Assembly: GCF_030296575.1 (NCBI RefSeq)
Contig: NZ_AP027729.1
Coordinates: forward strand, 2,604,001 to 2,668,000
Length of the DNA: 64,000 nt
Direction of reading: 5' to 3'
Origin: Paraoerskovia sediminicola
GTDB lineage: Bacteria > Actinomycetota > Actinomycetes > Actinomycetales > Cellulomonadaceae
The notes below the pieces were generated by a model that saw only the letters and a program-made list of their open reading frames with translations, had not been told where the DNA came from and did no database searches. The translations under genes were made by a program, and so were the position numbers. Of this stretch, positions 41,164 through 52,406 are shown piece after piece. Position 1 is the first letter of the stretch; the number at the start of each line of letters is the position of its first letter.

Positions 41164-42846
41164 GTGCGAGGTCGTGGAGGTCCGGCAGGTCGGCCAGCGG
41201 GCCGTCGTGCGCCTGCGCCGATCCTGCTGGGGCTCGAGGCGTCGGATGACGAAGGGGACGCCAACCCAAACCTGGGACCGGCCAGCGGACCGGACAGCGG
41301 GCCGCGCGACGCTCCGAGCAGCGAGCGCGGCCCCGCCGACCCGACCGGGGCGCGGGGCGAGGCGACGCAGCATGAGCGACCCGGGCGCCGTCGTCCGCTC
41401 CTGATCGGAGCGCTCGCCGCCGGAGCCGCGGTGGTCCTGGGTCTCGTGGTGGCGGGCGGCGTGGCGGACGCGCGGCGCACCGAGCAGCGCCGCACTGCGG
41501 TGCTGTCGGTCCCGGGCGGGGTCCGCGACCTCTCGGACGCGCCTGCGGAGACGTGGCGCTCGCGGTCCGGCGGGGCGTTCGTCCTGGCGGGCGACGGCCT
41601 CGTCACGCTCGGCGAGCCCTGGGTCCGCCGGGACCCGGCCACGGGCGACGTCGCCTGGACGAGCGACGTCGGTGCCCCGGTCGGCGAGTGCGCGCCTGCG
41701 GCGTCGTCCGGTGCGGCGGTCGCCGACGGGCCGATCGTGTGCGCCGTGCGGCGGGTCCCCGGTACCGCGTCCGGGTTCGCGCCCGCGATGGCCGGGACGG
41801 TCGTCGTCGACCCGGCCAGCGGCGAGGTGGTCGCCCGTCGCCGCGTTCCGCCGTGGACGCGGGACGTCGCCCCCGTCACCGGCGGGCGCGTGGCCTACCT
41901 GCTCGCGGAGGACGGCGAGGTGCGCGTCAGCATGCAGGACGCGGTGACCGGCGAAGAGCTGTGGAGCAGGTCGCTCGCCGACGACCTCCTGCGCACCGAG
42001 GACGGCCGGGAGGGCTACGTCGGCATCGCGTTCCACGACGGCGTCGTCGTGATCGAGACACCGACCAGCACCGGCGCGCTCGACCTCGACGGCGGGACGC
42101 CCTCGCGGGAGTCCCGCTTCGGCGACGACCAGGACGCGTACTCCGGCGGGGCGCGGCTCGAGCCCGAGGGCCCGGCGACCGCTCCCGAGACGGTCGTCGT
42201 GGCGTCGGACGGCGGCCGTTCCGTCCTGCAGGGCCGTGTCGTCCAAGGTCCGCTCGTCACGGACGGGACCACCACGCCCTCTGCGCTGCTCGCCGACGAC
42301 GAGGTCTGGCGGATGGTGGACCTCGCGTCGGGCGAGGCGCTCTGGGAGCGAGCCGCCGGCGTCTCGTACGTGCTGCGCACGCAGGAGCTCGTGGTCGTGG
42401 CCGAGCGGGTCGAGGCGGACGCGACCACGGACACGATCACGGACACGTCCACTGGCACGACGGGCGGCGCGACGGGCACGGCGGTCGCCGACGGCGCGAA
42501 CGACCAGGATGACCAGGACGACCGAAACGACGGGCGCGGCGGCGCGGGTGCGGTTGCGGTTGCGGGGCTTGCGTTGCTCGGGCTCGACCGCAGCACGGGG
42601 GAGGAGCGCTGGCGGGTCGACCCGGACGCCGAGTCGATCGGCGTCGTACGGGCCGCCGTCACGGACGGTGAGCGGCTCGCCGTCGTCGGGACGGGGACCG
42701 AGGGGAGCGTGCGGATGGAGGCCTACTCCCTCGTGGACGGCACCGGCGCGTGGGCCTGGAGCGATCCCGATGTGGTCGGCGTGTGGCCGGTCTCGGGCTC
42801 CCTCGTCGGCGTCCGACGCGACGGCACGGTCGTCGGGCTGGGCTGA
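41164..42846 (+). CDS. membrane-anchored PQQ-repeat-like beta-propeller protein (second of two)
   Basis: The 560-residue protein repeats the layout of its upstream neighbour: a cytoplasmic basic and acidic region (1-78), a membrane helix (about 80-103) and an outside PQQ-like domain. The repeats show as DPATGDVAWTSDVGAPVGEC, AVTGEELWSRSLADDLLR, ASGEALWERAAGVSYVL and STGEERWRVDPDAESIG. The low-complexity insert of Thr, Asp and Gly near 420-460 may be a loop. A TAGCGT box (41128-41133) and GAAGGAGC precede GTG 41164. Like the first copy, no catalytic residues can be named. Confidence 0.75.
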   Translation: MRGRGGPAGRPAGRRAPAPILLGLEASDDEGDANPNLGPASGPDSGPRDAPSSERGPADPTGARGEATQHERPGRRRPLLIGALAAGAAVVLGLVVAGGVADARRTEQRRTAVLSVPGGVRDLSDAPAETWRSRSGGAFVLAGDGLVTLGEPWVRRDPATGDVAWTSDVGAPVGECAPAASSGAAVADGPIVCAVRRVPGTASGFAPAMAGTVVVDPASGEVVARRRVPPWTRDVAPVTGGRVAYLLAEDGEVRVSMQDAVTGEELWSRSLADDLLRTEDGREGYVGIAFHDGVVVIETPTSTGALDLDGGTPSRESRFGDDQDAYSGGARLEPEGPATAPETVVVASDGGRSVLQGRVVQGPLVTDGTTTPSALLADDEVWRMVDLASGEALWERAAGVSYVLRTQELVVVAERVEADATTDTITDTSTGTTGGATGTAVADGANDQDDQDDRNDGRGGAGAVAVAGLALLGLDRSTGEERWRVDPDAESIGVVRAAVTDGERLAVVGTGTEGSVRMEAYSLVDGTGAWAWSDPDVVGVWPVSGSLVGVRRDGTVVGLG

Positions 42847-43028
42847 CCCGCGGCCGCGCGGCGTCGTGCTCAGCGCCCTCACTGCCCTCAGTGCCCGCTC
42901 GCCGCCGCTCGATGCGCGCTCGATGCACAGACCCGCGCGCCGGGTGTTGGAGAACCGCGCATCACCCGGTAGAAACATCTCCGGGGCCGACAGGTCCCGC
43001 GGCCGTGAGGCCACAGCGAGGAGGTCCG

Positions 43029-45478
43029 GTGAACGAGCAGCAGACGCACGAGACGGTCGAGCCCGAGAAGCAGCCCGCCGAGCAGAGGTCCAGTGGTCTC
43101 GAAGGCGCGCACGCGAGCGCGACCACCGGCGGGAACCCGAGCTCGACCGCGAACGCGGACGGGACCCCGGTCGCCGGTGCGAGAGCTGGCGGGACCCAGG
43201 GAGCCGGTACGAGCCCCGGCGCGAGCGTGAGCGGCTCGTCGCCGTTCGCGGGTGTTCCCTTCGTGGACTACGCCCGCGACGTGGTCGCGGCGCTGCTCGT
43301 CCTCATGTCGCTGTCCCTGCCCTGGGACGCGACGACGCGCTCCGTCGACCGGGTCGACGTCGTCCTCGTCTCGCTCGTGACGCTGCTGTCCCTCTCGCTC
43401 CCGTACCTCGCGCGGGGCGGTCTCATGCCCGACGGGTGGACGGTGCACCGCACCCGGAACGCCAGGCTGCTGGCGAACCTGCCCTATGCGGTCCTCGTGC
43501 TCGTCTACCTGCTGAAGGACCTGCTGGCCGGTCTCGACGGACCGGGGCTCGGCACGGCGGTCGGGCTCGGCCTCGCCGCCGCGCTGCTCGCGGCCCAGCC
43601 ACGGCGTTGCGAGATCGGCGACGACGACGCGGAGGCCGGGCCCCGTCGTGCCTGGACCGGAGCGCTCGCAGGTCTCGGCGCCGCAGCGGTCGTGGCGACG
43701 CTGGCGGCACTCACTCTCGTCCTGGTGCTCGGCGACGACCTCGGGGTCGCCCTCGTGCTCCGGGCGCTGCTGGCGACGGTCTTCCTCGTCGTGCTCGTCG
43801 GGTGGCCCGTGCTCGGCGCCGTCCGCGGTGACACCGCGTGGAGCACCGTGCTCCTGGGACTCGGCGTCATCGTCGCCGTGACGTTCGTCCTCGGCTCCGG
43901 CAGCGCGGTGCTGCTGCACGTGACGTCCCCGCGCGTGCTCGGGTTCGCCCTGCTCCTCGTCCCTGCGGCGGCGGCGGTGTCGTCGTCCGCCCTCCTGCGG
44001 GGCTCCTCCGTCGAGACGGCGCAGCGCGCCCGGTCGGGTGTCCACGCCACCGCGAACGGCCTGGGGCAGGCGCGGGACGAGGACGCGAAGGGGCGCGACG
44101 CGGCTGCGACGAACAGTGCCGATTCGCCCGCCGAGTCGCCTTCCGAGTCATCTGCTGAGTCACCTGCTGCATCATCCGAGGTGACCCCTGACCTGATCCC
44201 TGCTGCGGTCGCTCGGTGGGTCGGCGTCGCGAGGCGAACGTTGCTCCTCCTCGCGGTGACCGCCGGCTACGTCGCCGCCACCGGGCTGTTCGAGATGCTC
44301 CCCGGCGGCCCCGGGACCTCTGCGAGGTCGGTGCTGTCCCTCGTCCTCGGGCTCCTGGTCCTCTCTGCGGCACTGCTCGCGGCCGGGTCGCTCGACACGG
44401 GCCCGGTGGCGGGGCGACCCGTGGCGCTGACCGCGTCCGGCGCGGCGGCGGTCGTCGGCATCGTGCTGCTCCTCGTCACCGGCGATCTCGCCGGGCCGGT
44501 CGGCGGCACGGCGTTCTGGCTGCTCGCGCTCGGGCTCCCCGCCCTCGTGATCGGGTCGTTGACGATCCCGGCAGAGCTGCGGCGCTACGTCGCCGAGCAC
44601 CGCCCGGAGGGCGCGCTGCCCCCTCCGCCTACGTGTGGGCTCCCCGCGAGCCGAAGTCCGTCAGGCTCTCGCGCTCGGAGCGGGCGACGGGCCAGGACGG
44701 TGCGGCCGACCGCGACGACCCCGACGACACCTCGGGCGACGACGAGCGTGGCCGCCCGGAGCGTCGTGACGGTGACGCCGCCCGACCCGCGTGGCGCAGC
44801 AGGGTGCGCAGCACGATGGCGGGCACGACGGCAGACGGCGACGGCACTCCTGAGAACGACGGCGCCGGCAGCGGCCTCGACGACACCTCGGGCGACGAAG
44901 AGCGTGGTGAGGTCGACGAGAGCCCCGCGACGCCGTCCGACGCCGGCCCGGCGACGTCCGTGGCACCTGCGGCGACAGCCGCAGCCGCCGCATCCACCCG
45001 GGCGGGGGCGGACGACGCGACCCGCGGCGAGGCACAGTCGTCACGGGTGGCCCGTCGTGAACCGCGGCGCTCGGGGCACGTCCCGGTGAGCCAGGCCGCG
45101 GCCGCCCGCGGCGCCACGGCGCCGGAGGCAGGCGAGCGGACCGGTGACGGGGGCACGAGCGTGCTGCCGGTGACGGGTCCCGCCGACGGGCCGTCCGCGA
45201 GCCCGGCGGGCACCACCGGCGGGTCGAGCAGCGACGACACGGCGCAGATCGAGCTCTCCGGGACCGACCCCGTGGGGGACGGGCCGAGGTATACCGCCGC
45301 GCAGGCGGCAGACCCCCGGACACCGCTCGAGGACCTGGCCGCCATCGCCGCCGCGGCTCCCGAGCTCCACCCCTACCTCGCCGGCAACCCGTCGACGTAT
45401 CCCGACCTGCTCGCCTGGCTGTCCGCCCAGGGGAATCCCGAGGTCGACGCTGCGCTCGCGGCCCGGGGGCGCCGGTAG
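43029..45478 (+). CDS. polytopic membrane protein with C-terminal LRV domain, frame broken once
   Basis: After a disordered N-terminus (1-75) come about ten to twelve membrane helices in two blocks separated by a Ser/Glu/Ala-rich linker. Then follows a long cytoplasmic disordered region and, at the end, RYTAAQAADPRTPLEDLAAI with ELHPYLAGNPSTYPDLLAWL, a leucine-rich-repeat-variant domain seen in many actinobacterial proteins. The frame breaks near 44626-44630 in the CCGCC run before TACGTG, one base short (expected PPPPYVWAPREPKS). Restored length is about 816 residues. The gene follows the two PQQ-like proteins on the same strand, 182 bases away. GAGGAGGTCC precedes GTG 43029. Function unknown. 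Confidence 0.72.
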
Positions 45479-45512
45479 GCCCTGTGCCGGACCGCGCTCG
45501 CGGCGAACGGGT

Positions 45513-45518
45513 TACAGT
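45513..45518 (+). promoter_or_regulatory. -10 box of the leucine leader transcript
   Basis: TACAGT ends 6 bases before GTG 45525, so the leader peptide would be read from a leaderless transcript. Confidence 0.6.
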
Positions 45519-45524
45519 GGGGGC

Positions 45525-45575
45525 GTGAGCAGTGTTCGGCGACTTCTTCTTGGGTGCCGCGGCGAGACCTCGTAG
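45525..45575 (+). CDS. leucine-responsive leader peptide upstream of leuA
   Basis: The 16-residue frame reads MSSVRRLLLGCRGETS and contains three consecutive leucine codons, all CTT. CTT is a very rare codon in a genome this GC-rich (neighbouring genes use CTC and CTG). Ribosomes should stall here when charged tRNA-Leu is scarce. The stop codon lies inside the hairpin at 45557-45592. This is the classical build of an attenuation leader, and isopropylmalate synthase genes in actinobacteria are known to be controlled this way. Confidence 0.82.
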   Translation: MSSVRRLLLGCRGETS

Positions 45576-45609
45576 CCGGTCTCTCGTCGCGGTGGTTGGT
45601 GTGCCGGCT
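45557..45609 (+). promoter_or_regulatory. attenuator region before leuA
   Basis: CCGCGGCGAGACC (45557-45569) pairs with GGTCTC (45578-45583) plus CGCGG (45588-45592), forming a hairpin over the leader's stop codon. An alternative pairing joins AGCCGG (45574-45579) with CCGGCT (45604-45609). The two structures compete for 45578-45579. Ribosome position on the CTT codons can therefore decide which one forms. There is no T-run, so control could be by Rho or by masking leuA translation. Confidence 0.6.
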
Positions 45610-45635
45610 GACCCCGTCGAACGAACCGAACCTGA

Positions 45636-47453
<1,818 letters not shown>

Positions 47454-47464
47454 GACGGACGTGC

Positions 47465-47500
47465 CGGACGGCGCTGCCCCCGCGGGTGCAGCGCCGTCCG
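47465..47500. terminator. hairpin between converging leuA and TPR-like gene
   Basis: CGGACGGCGCTGC (47465-47477) pairs perfectly with GCAGCGCCGTCCG (47488-47500) around a 10-base loop, 12 bases after the leuA stop. Confidence 0.78.
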
Positions 47501-47530
47501 ACGGTCGTGGCCGGGCCCCAGCGGGGCACG

Positions 47531-48028
47531 TCAGGCCTCTCCGCGCGACATCTCCTCGCCGTAGGCGCGCAGCGACCTGCCGTACCGCGTGACGAGGTGC
47601 CCGACGGCGCCCACCGCCACGCCGACCGCCTCGCGCTCGCGCCCGGCATCGGCGAGGGCGAGCGCGTAGAAGGCGCGGAGCTGCGGCTCGAGGTGCTCCT
47701 CACCGCGGTCCAGCTCCGTGCGCAGGAGGTCCACGGCGGCGTCGACCTCGTCGATCACCCGCAGGGAGCTCGCGAGCTGGATGACGGCCTGCCTGCGGCG
47801 GTCCGGGTCGAGCCCGAGCTCCAGCGCCTCCCGGTAGAGCGGGACCGCGAGATCCGTGCGGCCCGTGGAGTCGCGGGCGCCACCTCGCTCGAAGGGCCCC
47901 CGCGCGTCGCTCGCGTCGAGCTCGGCGGTGAGCGCGTCGATCGCTGAGACCAGCTCGTCGTCGGTCGGCCCGCCCTCGGTCCCGACGCTCGCCCACACCG
48001 CGTCGACCCTCTGCTCCCAGTCGTCCAT
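47531..48028 (-). CDS. tetratricopeptide-like helical repeat protein
   Basis: The 165-residue acidic protein is entirely helical with repeat-like segments: [40 protein letters not shown] and [24 protein letters not shown] units. It fits the small TPR proteins often located next to leuA or recO in Micrococcales. These proteins mediate protein contacts; a partner is not evident. A GAGACT box lies 6 bases before ATG 48028, similar to the leaderless pattern but weaker. It converges with leuA. Confidence 0.78.
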   Translation of the reverse strand: MDDWEQRVDAVWASVGTEGGPTDDELVSAIDALTAELDASDARGPFERGGARDSTGRTDLAVPLYREALELGLDPDRRRQAVIQLASSLRVIDEVDAAVDLLRTELDRGEEHLEPQLRAFYALALADAGREREAVGVAVGAVGHLVTRYGRSLRAYGEEMSRGEA

Positions 48029-48204
48029 GCGAGGAGTCTCCCATCGCTGGGGGTCGGCACACGTCCCGCCCGTGCCTGCTTCCGTACTTGCGCCTCACGC
48101 CCCGCCACGTCACCGCAGGCCACGTACGCCAGAGCCCGCACACGTCATGCCACAGCACAGCAGGTCACGGCACGAGTGTGGGCGGCATGCCCGACAATGG
48201 GACC

Positions 48205-49053
48205 GTGCCCCTGTACCGAGACGACGCGATCGTGATGCGCACCCAGAAGCTGGGCGAGGCCGACCGCATCGTGACGCTCCTGACGCGCGAGCACGGCACC
48301 GTGCGCGCGGTCGCCAAGGGCGTGCGCCGCACGTCGTCCCGGTTCGGGGCGAGGCTCGAGCCGTTCATGATGATCGACGCGCAGCTCCACGAGGGGCGCT
48401 CGCTGGACATCGTCACGCAGGTCGAGACCGTCGGGCCGTACGCCCGGGTCATCTGCGAGGACTACGGGCTCTACACGGCGGGCACGGTCATGCTGGAGAC
48501 GGCCGAGCGGCTCGTCGGCGGGGAGAAGGAGCCCGCGGTCCAGCAGTTCTGGCTGCTCGTCGGTGCGGTGCGGTCCCTGGCCGAGAAGACCCACGCCCCC
48601 GGCCTGGTGCTCGACTCGTACCTGCTGCGCTCGTTCGCGATCGCCGGGTGGGCGGCCTCGTTCACCGACTGCGCGCGGTGCGGCGAGCCCGGCCCGCACC
48701 ACTCGTTCGCCGTTGCGCAGGGCGGGGCCGTGTGCCAGCGCTGCCGCCCGCACGGGGCCACGTCACCGAGCCCCGCGACGTTCGACCTCCTCGCGGCGCT
48801 GATCGCCGGGGACTGGGCGGTCGCGGACGCCTCGGACGCGAGGACCCGTCGCCAGGCGAGCGGCCTCGTGGCCGCCTACTGCCAGTACCACCTGGAGAGG
48901 ACGTTGAGATCGTTGCGGATGGTCGAGCGGGACATGCCCGAGGGCGCTGACGGTGCACGGGAGCGCGTACCGGACCGTGCACCAGACCGTGCACCGGTGC
49001 CGCCGATCCGTGCCGCGCAGGAGCAGCTCGCCCCGGGCGAGGTGGGCGCGTGA
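48205..49053 (+). CDS. recO: DNA repair protein RecO
   Basis: RecO works with RecR and RecF to load RecA on gapped DNA. The 282-residue protein has the N-terminal OB fold ([39 protein letters not shown]), a helical middle part and a zinc finger of the CARC...CQRC type. GTG 48205 is preferred: it gives the family N-terminus and a GACAAT box lies 6 bases upstream; ATG 48187 is possible. The C-terminus after about residue 240 is a variable Arg/Pro/Ala tail. Its stop overlaps the uppS start (GTGA). Confidence 0.92.
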   Translation: MPLYRDDAIVMRTQKLGEADRIVTLLTREHGTVRAVAKGVRRTSSRFGARLEPFMMIDAQLHEGRSLDIVTQVETVGPYARVICEDYGLYTAGTVMLETAERLVGGEKEPAVQQFWLLVGAVRSLAEKTHAPGLVLDSYLLRSFAIAGWAASFTDCARCGEPGPHHSFAVAQGGAVCQRCRPHGATSPSPATFDLLAALIAGDWAVADASDARTRRQASGLVAAYCQYHLERTLRSLRMVERDMPEGADGARERVPDRAPDRAPVPPIRAAQEQLAPGEVGA

Positions 49054-49900
49054 GCCCGCGGACGCCGTCCGGCACGGGCGAGGCGGGTCAGGGCCGGGCG
49101 CGGCGTGCCTCCCGAGGTCGGACGACGGCCGTCGTCCCCCGCCGCCGCACCCCTCGGGTGCGCGGCCGCCCGCGATCCCCGCAGAGCTGATCCCCGAGCA
49201 CGTCGCCGTGGTGATGGACGGGAACGGACGTTGGGCCAACGCCCGCGGGCTGCCGCGCACGGCCGGCCACGAGGCCGGGGAGGCCGCCCTGCTCGACGTG
49301 GTCGCCGGGGCGGTCGAGATCGGCGTCAAGCACATCAGCGCCTACGCGTTCTCGACCGAGAACTGGAAGCGCAGCCCTGAGGAGGTCAAGTTCCTCATGG
49401 GGTTCAACCGCGACGTGATCCGGCGCCGGCGCGACGAGATGAACGAGTGGGGCGTGCGGGTCCGGTGGGCTGGTCGTCGGCCTCGACTGTGGGCCTCGGT
49501 CATCAAGGAGCTGGAGATCGCCGAGGAGCTCACGCGCGACAACGACGTCTGCACCCTGACGATGTGCGTCAACTACGGCGGGCGCGCCGAGATCGCGGAC
49601 GCCGCCCGTGCCATCGCAACCGAGGCCGCGGCGGGCAGGCTCGACCCGCGCAAGGTCACCGAGAAGACCGTGCAGAAGTACCTCGACGAGCCGGACCTGC
49701 CCGACGTCGACCTGTTCTGGCGCAGCTCCGGCGAGCAGCGGACGTCGAACTTCATGCTCTGGCAGGCGGCCTACGCCGAGCTGGTGTTCATGGACACGCC
49801 GTGGCCCGACGTCGACCGGCGCTCCCTGTGGGCGGCCGTCGAGGAGTACGCCCGCCGTGACCGCCGGTACGGGGGCGCGGTCGACCGGCCCGGTACCTGA
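49050..49900 (+). CDS. uppS: isoprenyl (undecaprenyl-type) diphosphate synthase, frame broken near the start
   Basis: The enzyme elongates farnesyl diphosphate with cis-isoprene units to make the lipid carrier for the cell wall. The catalytic motif [31 protein letters not shown] and [20 protein letters not shown] are intact. The natural start GTG 49050 overlaps recO, but its frame stops at 49188; the enzyme is read one base off. The break is near 49110-49116 (GAGGTCGG, one base short), after which [17 protein letters not shown] leads into the enzyme. Restored length is about 283 residues. recO-uppS is a conserved pair. Confidence 0.92.
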
Positions 49901-50012
49901 GCCCCGAAGCCGACGCACCTGAGCCGCGAACCTGGAGCGTCCGATCCGTGCACATGTGTCCTGCGCCTGAGCCCGGTGCTCGGGCCGCGCATCGAGCCTC
50001 GCACCTGAGCCC

Positions 50013-50477
50013 TCAGGCGTCGGCGGGTGCGCCGTCCAGGTGCTCGCCGAGGCAGTCGAGCGCCTCGTCCCAGCCGTCGTGGTAGAACTCGTCGCCGGGG
50101 TGCCCGTCGACCCCGCGCAGGTCGAACCTCATGCGCGACCCGGAGCCCTCCGGGGCGATCGTGACCGTGACGACCGGCGCGTCGTCGTCGGGCCCGACGT
50201 CCGGGTCTCCCCAGGTGAAGACGAGGCGCCGGTCCGGGCTGAGCTCGCGATACACGCCGCCAGTCCGGACGGACTCGCCGGTCTCGTCGTCCACCATCGT
50301 GTACGCGTAGCGCCCGCCGATCTGGGCGTCGATCGACACGGAGTCGCGCGGCGTGCTGGTCCCGCGCGGGTGCCACCATCGCGCCGCCTCGTCGGCGACG
50401 GTCCAGGCGTCCCACACGCGGCGAGGGTCGGCACGGAACGTGCGCTCGATCGTGAACCCTCGAGACGTGTCGATCAT
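50013..50477 (-). CDS. SRPBCC domain protein (AHSA1-like)
   Basis: The 154-residue protein begins with FTIERTFRADPRRVWDAWTV, then ARWWHPRGTSTPRDSVSI, the AHSA1 pattern, and GGVYRELSPDRRLVFTWGD. It binds a hydrophobic ligand in a START-like pocket. It lies 30 bases downstream of the DedA-like gene on the same strand and may be cotranscribed with it. Unlike the SRPBCC protein at 18989, no ArsR partner is adjacent. The 112-base gap to the preceding converging uppS gene contains four CCTGAGCC units but no obvious hairpin. Confidence 0.82.
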   Translation of the reverse strand: MIDTSRGFTIERTFRADPRRVWDAWTVADEAARWWHPRGTSTPRDSVSIDAQIGGRYAYTMVDDETGESVRTGGVYRELSPDRRLVFTWGDPDVGPDDDAPVVTVTIAPEGSGSRMRFDLRGVDGHPGDEFYHDGWDEALDCLGEHLDGAPADA

Positions 50478-50507
50478 CGTCTGCCTCCTCGGCCGGATGT
50501 CATGTGA

Positions 50508-51029
50508 CTACCCCGGGTCGGGGACGGTCGCAACGCGGGCGCGGCGTCGTCGGACACCCAGGACGATCACGAGCGCCACGAGCGCGACGATGACCGCGAG
50601 CGCCGCCGCGCCCCACGGTGAGCCGGCCGCTGCCGCGACGGCGGCCGTCCAGGCGGCCCACCCGACGGTCGCGTAGATCGTGGCGTGCACGGCGCTGCCG
50701 AGCGTCATCGCGGCGAGGTAGCGCCCGAACGGCATCCGCAGGACGCCGGCGGCACCGTTGACGACCGTCTTGGTCCCGGTCATCAGGAAGGAGGCGGGGA
50801 TCGCCAGGAGTCCCCAGCGCTCGATGGCGCGGAACCCGCGTGACCCGGTGTCCCGGGTCAGCCACGCGTGGGTCCGGGCGACCCAGGGGCGGGTCGGGCG
50901 CGAGCGGTCGAGCGTCCAGGCGGTGACGAGGCGCGCGATCCAGTAGGTGGCCTGGGTGCGGAAGAAGACGATCGCGAAGAAGAACGCGAAGAGCGGCCAG
51001 AAGGACGCGTCGTCGAGCCAGGCGGGCAC
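50508..51029 (-). CDS. DedA/VTT-like small membrane protein
   Basis: The 173-residue protein has about four to five membrane helices: FWPLFAFFFAIVFFRTQATY, WGLLAIPASFLMTGTKTVVN and a C-terminal pair. The GxxxTR-like context F-R-T-Q-A-T and the pattern PFGRYLAAMTLGSAVHA resemble the reentrant region of DedA (SNARE-associated) proteins. Those are linked to lipid flipping and proton-motive force upkeep. The protein is shorter than typical DedA (about 200). It follows zur by three bases, so it is probably in the zinc operon transcript. Confidence 0.68.
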   Translation of the reverse strand: MPAWLDDASFWPLFAFFFAIVFFRTQATYWIARLVTAWTLDRSRPTRPWVARTHAWLTRDTGSRGFRAIERWGLLAIPASFLMTGTKTVVNGAAGVLRMPFGRYLAAMTLGSAVHATIYATVGWAAWTAAVAAAAGSPWGAAALAVIVALVALVIVLGVRRRRARVATVPDPG

Positions 51030-51032
51030 CGG

Positions 51033-51431
51033 TCAGTCGCCTGCCCGGGCAGCTGCCGCTGCGGCGCAGTCGGCGCACGTGCCGAACAGCTCGATCGTGT
51101 GCTCGATGCCGGTGAACCCGTGGGCGGCGCCGACGGTGTTCGCCCAGGACTCGACGGTCGGCCCGTCGATCTCGATGGTGCGCCCGCAGCCGCGGCAGAC
51201 GAGGTGGTGGTGGTGCTCGTCGCGCTCGCACCGGCGGTAGTGGCTCTCGCCGTCCTCGGTGCGCAGCACGTCGACGTCGCCGTGGTCGGCGAGCGCCTGC
51301 AGGGTCCGGTACACGGTGGCGAGGCCGATCGTGTCGCCGCCCTGGCGCATGACGTCGTGGATCTGCTGCGCGCTGCGGAAGTCATCGAGGCGGTCGAGTG
51401 CCTCGGAGACGGCGGCGCGCTGCCGCGTCAT
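51033..51431 (-). CDS. zur: zinc uptake regulator Zur (Fur family)
   Basis: The 132-residue protein has an N-terminal winged helix (TRQRAAVSEALDRLDDFRSA, LATVYRTLQALADHGDVDVL) and a C-terminal metal domain. Zinc ligands are visible: C-x2-C pairs in VCRGCGRTIE and FGTCADCAAA, and the HHHH run in CERDEHHHHLVC. ATG 51431 overlaps the znuB stop (ATGA) and gives the family's usual start; GTG 51440 is possible. Its place as the last gene of znuA-znuC-znuB-zur, with a Zur box ahead of znuA, makes zinc-responsive repression of the operon very likely. Confidence 0.9.
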   Translation of the reverse strand: MTRQRAAVSEALDRLDDFRSAQQIHDVMRQGGDTIGLATVYRTLQALADHGDVDVLRTEDGESHYRRCERDEHHHHLVCRGCGRTIEIDGPTVESWANTVGAAHGFTGIEHTIELFGTCADCAAAAAARAGD

Positions 51432-52402
51432 GCGCTGCACGGGTCGTCACCGCCCTTGCGTTCCGCGGCCGGCGCACCCTGGACCGACGTCGACTCCGGC
51501 CGGACGCGGACGTCGTCGGGGATGTCGGGGTGCGGGTCGTGGTGGTGGCGCCTGCGGCCGCGCGCGATCGCGGGCGCCACGGTGGCGACCACCGCGTACA
51601 CGACGATCGCGAGGACGACGATGGTGGCGCCCGGCGACCAGTTGTGCCAGTAGGTGATGGAGAGCCCGGTGACGCAGACGGTGACGCCGACGATCGCCGC
51701 GAGGAGCATCGTCCGGCTGAACGAGCGGGTGACGAGCTGGGCGACCGCCACGGGCACGATCATCAGCGCGCTGACGAGCAGCAGCCCGACCACCCGCATC
51801 GCGACGGTCACGGTCAGGGCGGCCACCACGGCGACCGCGATGTTGAGGAACCGCACCGGCAGCCCCGACGCGATCGCGAACTCCTCGTCCTGGGACACGG
51901 TGAAGAGCGCGGCGCGCAGGCCGAGGCCGACGGCGAGGATCACCACCCCGAGGATCACGGTCAGCACGAGGTCCGCGCCCGTCACCGTGGAGATCGAGCC
52001 GAACAGGTACGCCATGAGGTTGGACTGCGTGCCGCCCGCGATGCCGATGAGCAGCACGCCGCCGGCGATGCCGCCGTAGAACAGCAGGGCCAGGGCGACG
52101 TCCCCGCTCGTGCGGCCGCGCGACCGCACGATCTCGATCGCGACGGACCCGACGACGGCGGCGATCACCGCGCCCGGGATCGCGAGGACGTCCTGGGGCA
52201 CGAGGCCCATCGCGGCGCCGACGAGCCACCCGAGGGCGACACCGGTGAGGGCGACGTGCCCGATCCCGTCGCCGAGGAGCGACAGTCGGCGCTGGACGAG
52301 GTACGTGCCGACGATGGGGGCGGTCAGGCCGACGAGCAGGGCCGCGATCAGCGCCCGCTGCATGAGCGGGTCGGTGAGCATGTAGACGAGCTCGTCGATC
52401 AT
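51428..52402 (-). CDS. znuB: zinc/manganese ABC transporter permease (ABC-3 family)
   Basis: The 324-residue protein has about eight membrane helices and the ABC-3 signature regions QRRLSLLGDGIGHVALTGVA near the start and SVAIEIVRSRGRTSGDVALA. It forms the channel of the zinc importer. Its C-terminal 40 residues are charged and His-containing (RRRHHHDPHPDIPDDVRVR). It starts four bases after the znuC stop and overlaps zur. Confidence 0.9.
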   Translation of the reverse strand: MIDELVYMLTDPLMQRALIAALLVGLTAPIVGTYLVQRRLSLLGDGIGHVALTGVALGWLVGAAMGLVPQDVLAIPGAVIAAVVGSVAIEIVRSRGRTSGDVALALLFYGGIAGGVLLIGIAGGTQSNLMAYLFGSISTVTGADLVLTVILGVVILAVGLGLRAALFTVSQDEEFAIASGLPVRFLNIAVAVVAALTVTVAMRVVGLLLVSALMIVPVAVAQLVTRSFSRTMLLAAIVGVTVCVTGLSITYWHNWSPGATIVVLAIVVYAVVATVAPAIARGRRRHHHDPHPDIPDDVRVRPESTSVQGAPAAERKGGDDPCSA

Positions 52403-52406
52403 GGCG

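Noticed and set aside
41135..41404. Short frame beginning GTG 41135 before the second PQQ-like gene
   Set aside because: It overlaps the better-supported GTG 41164 gene in another frame and its composition is shadow-like.
49901..50012. CCTGAGCC words between uppS and the SRPBCC gene as a repeat array
   Set aside because: There are only four copies with irregular spacing, so a functional array is not supported.
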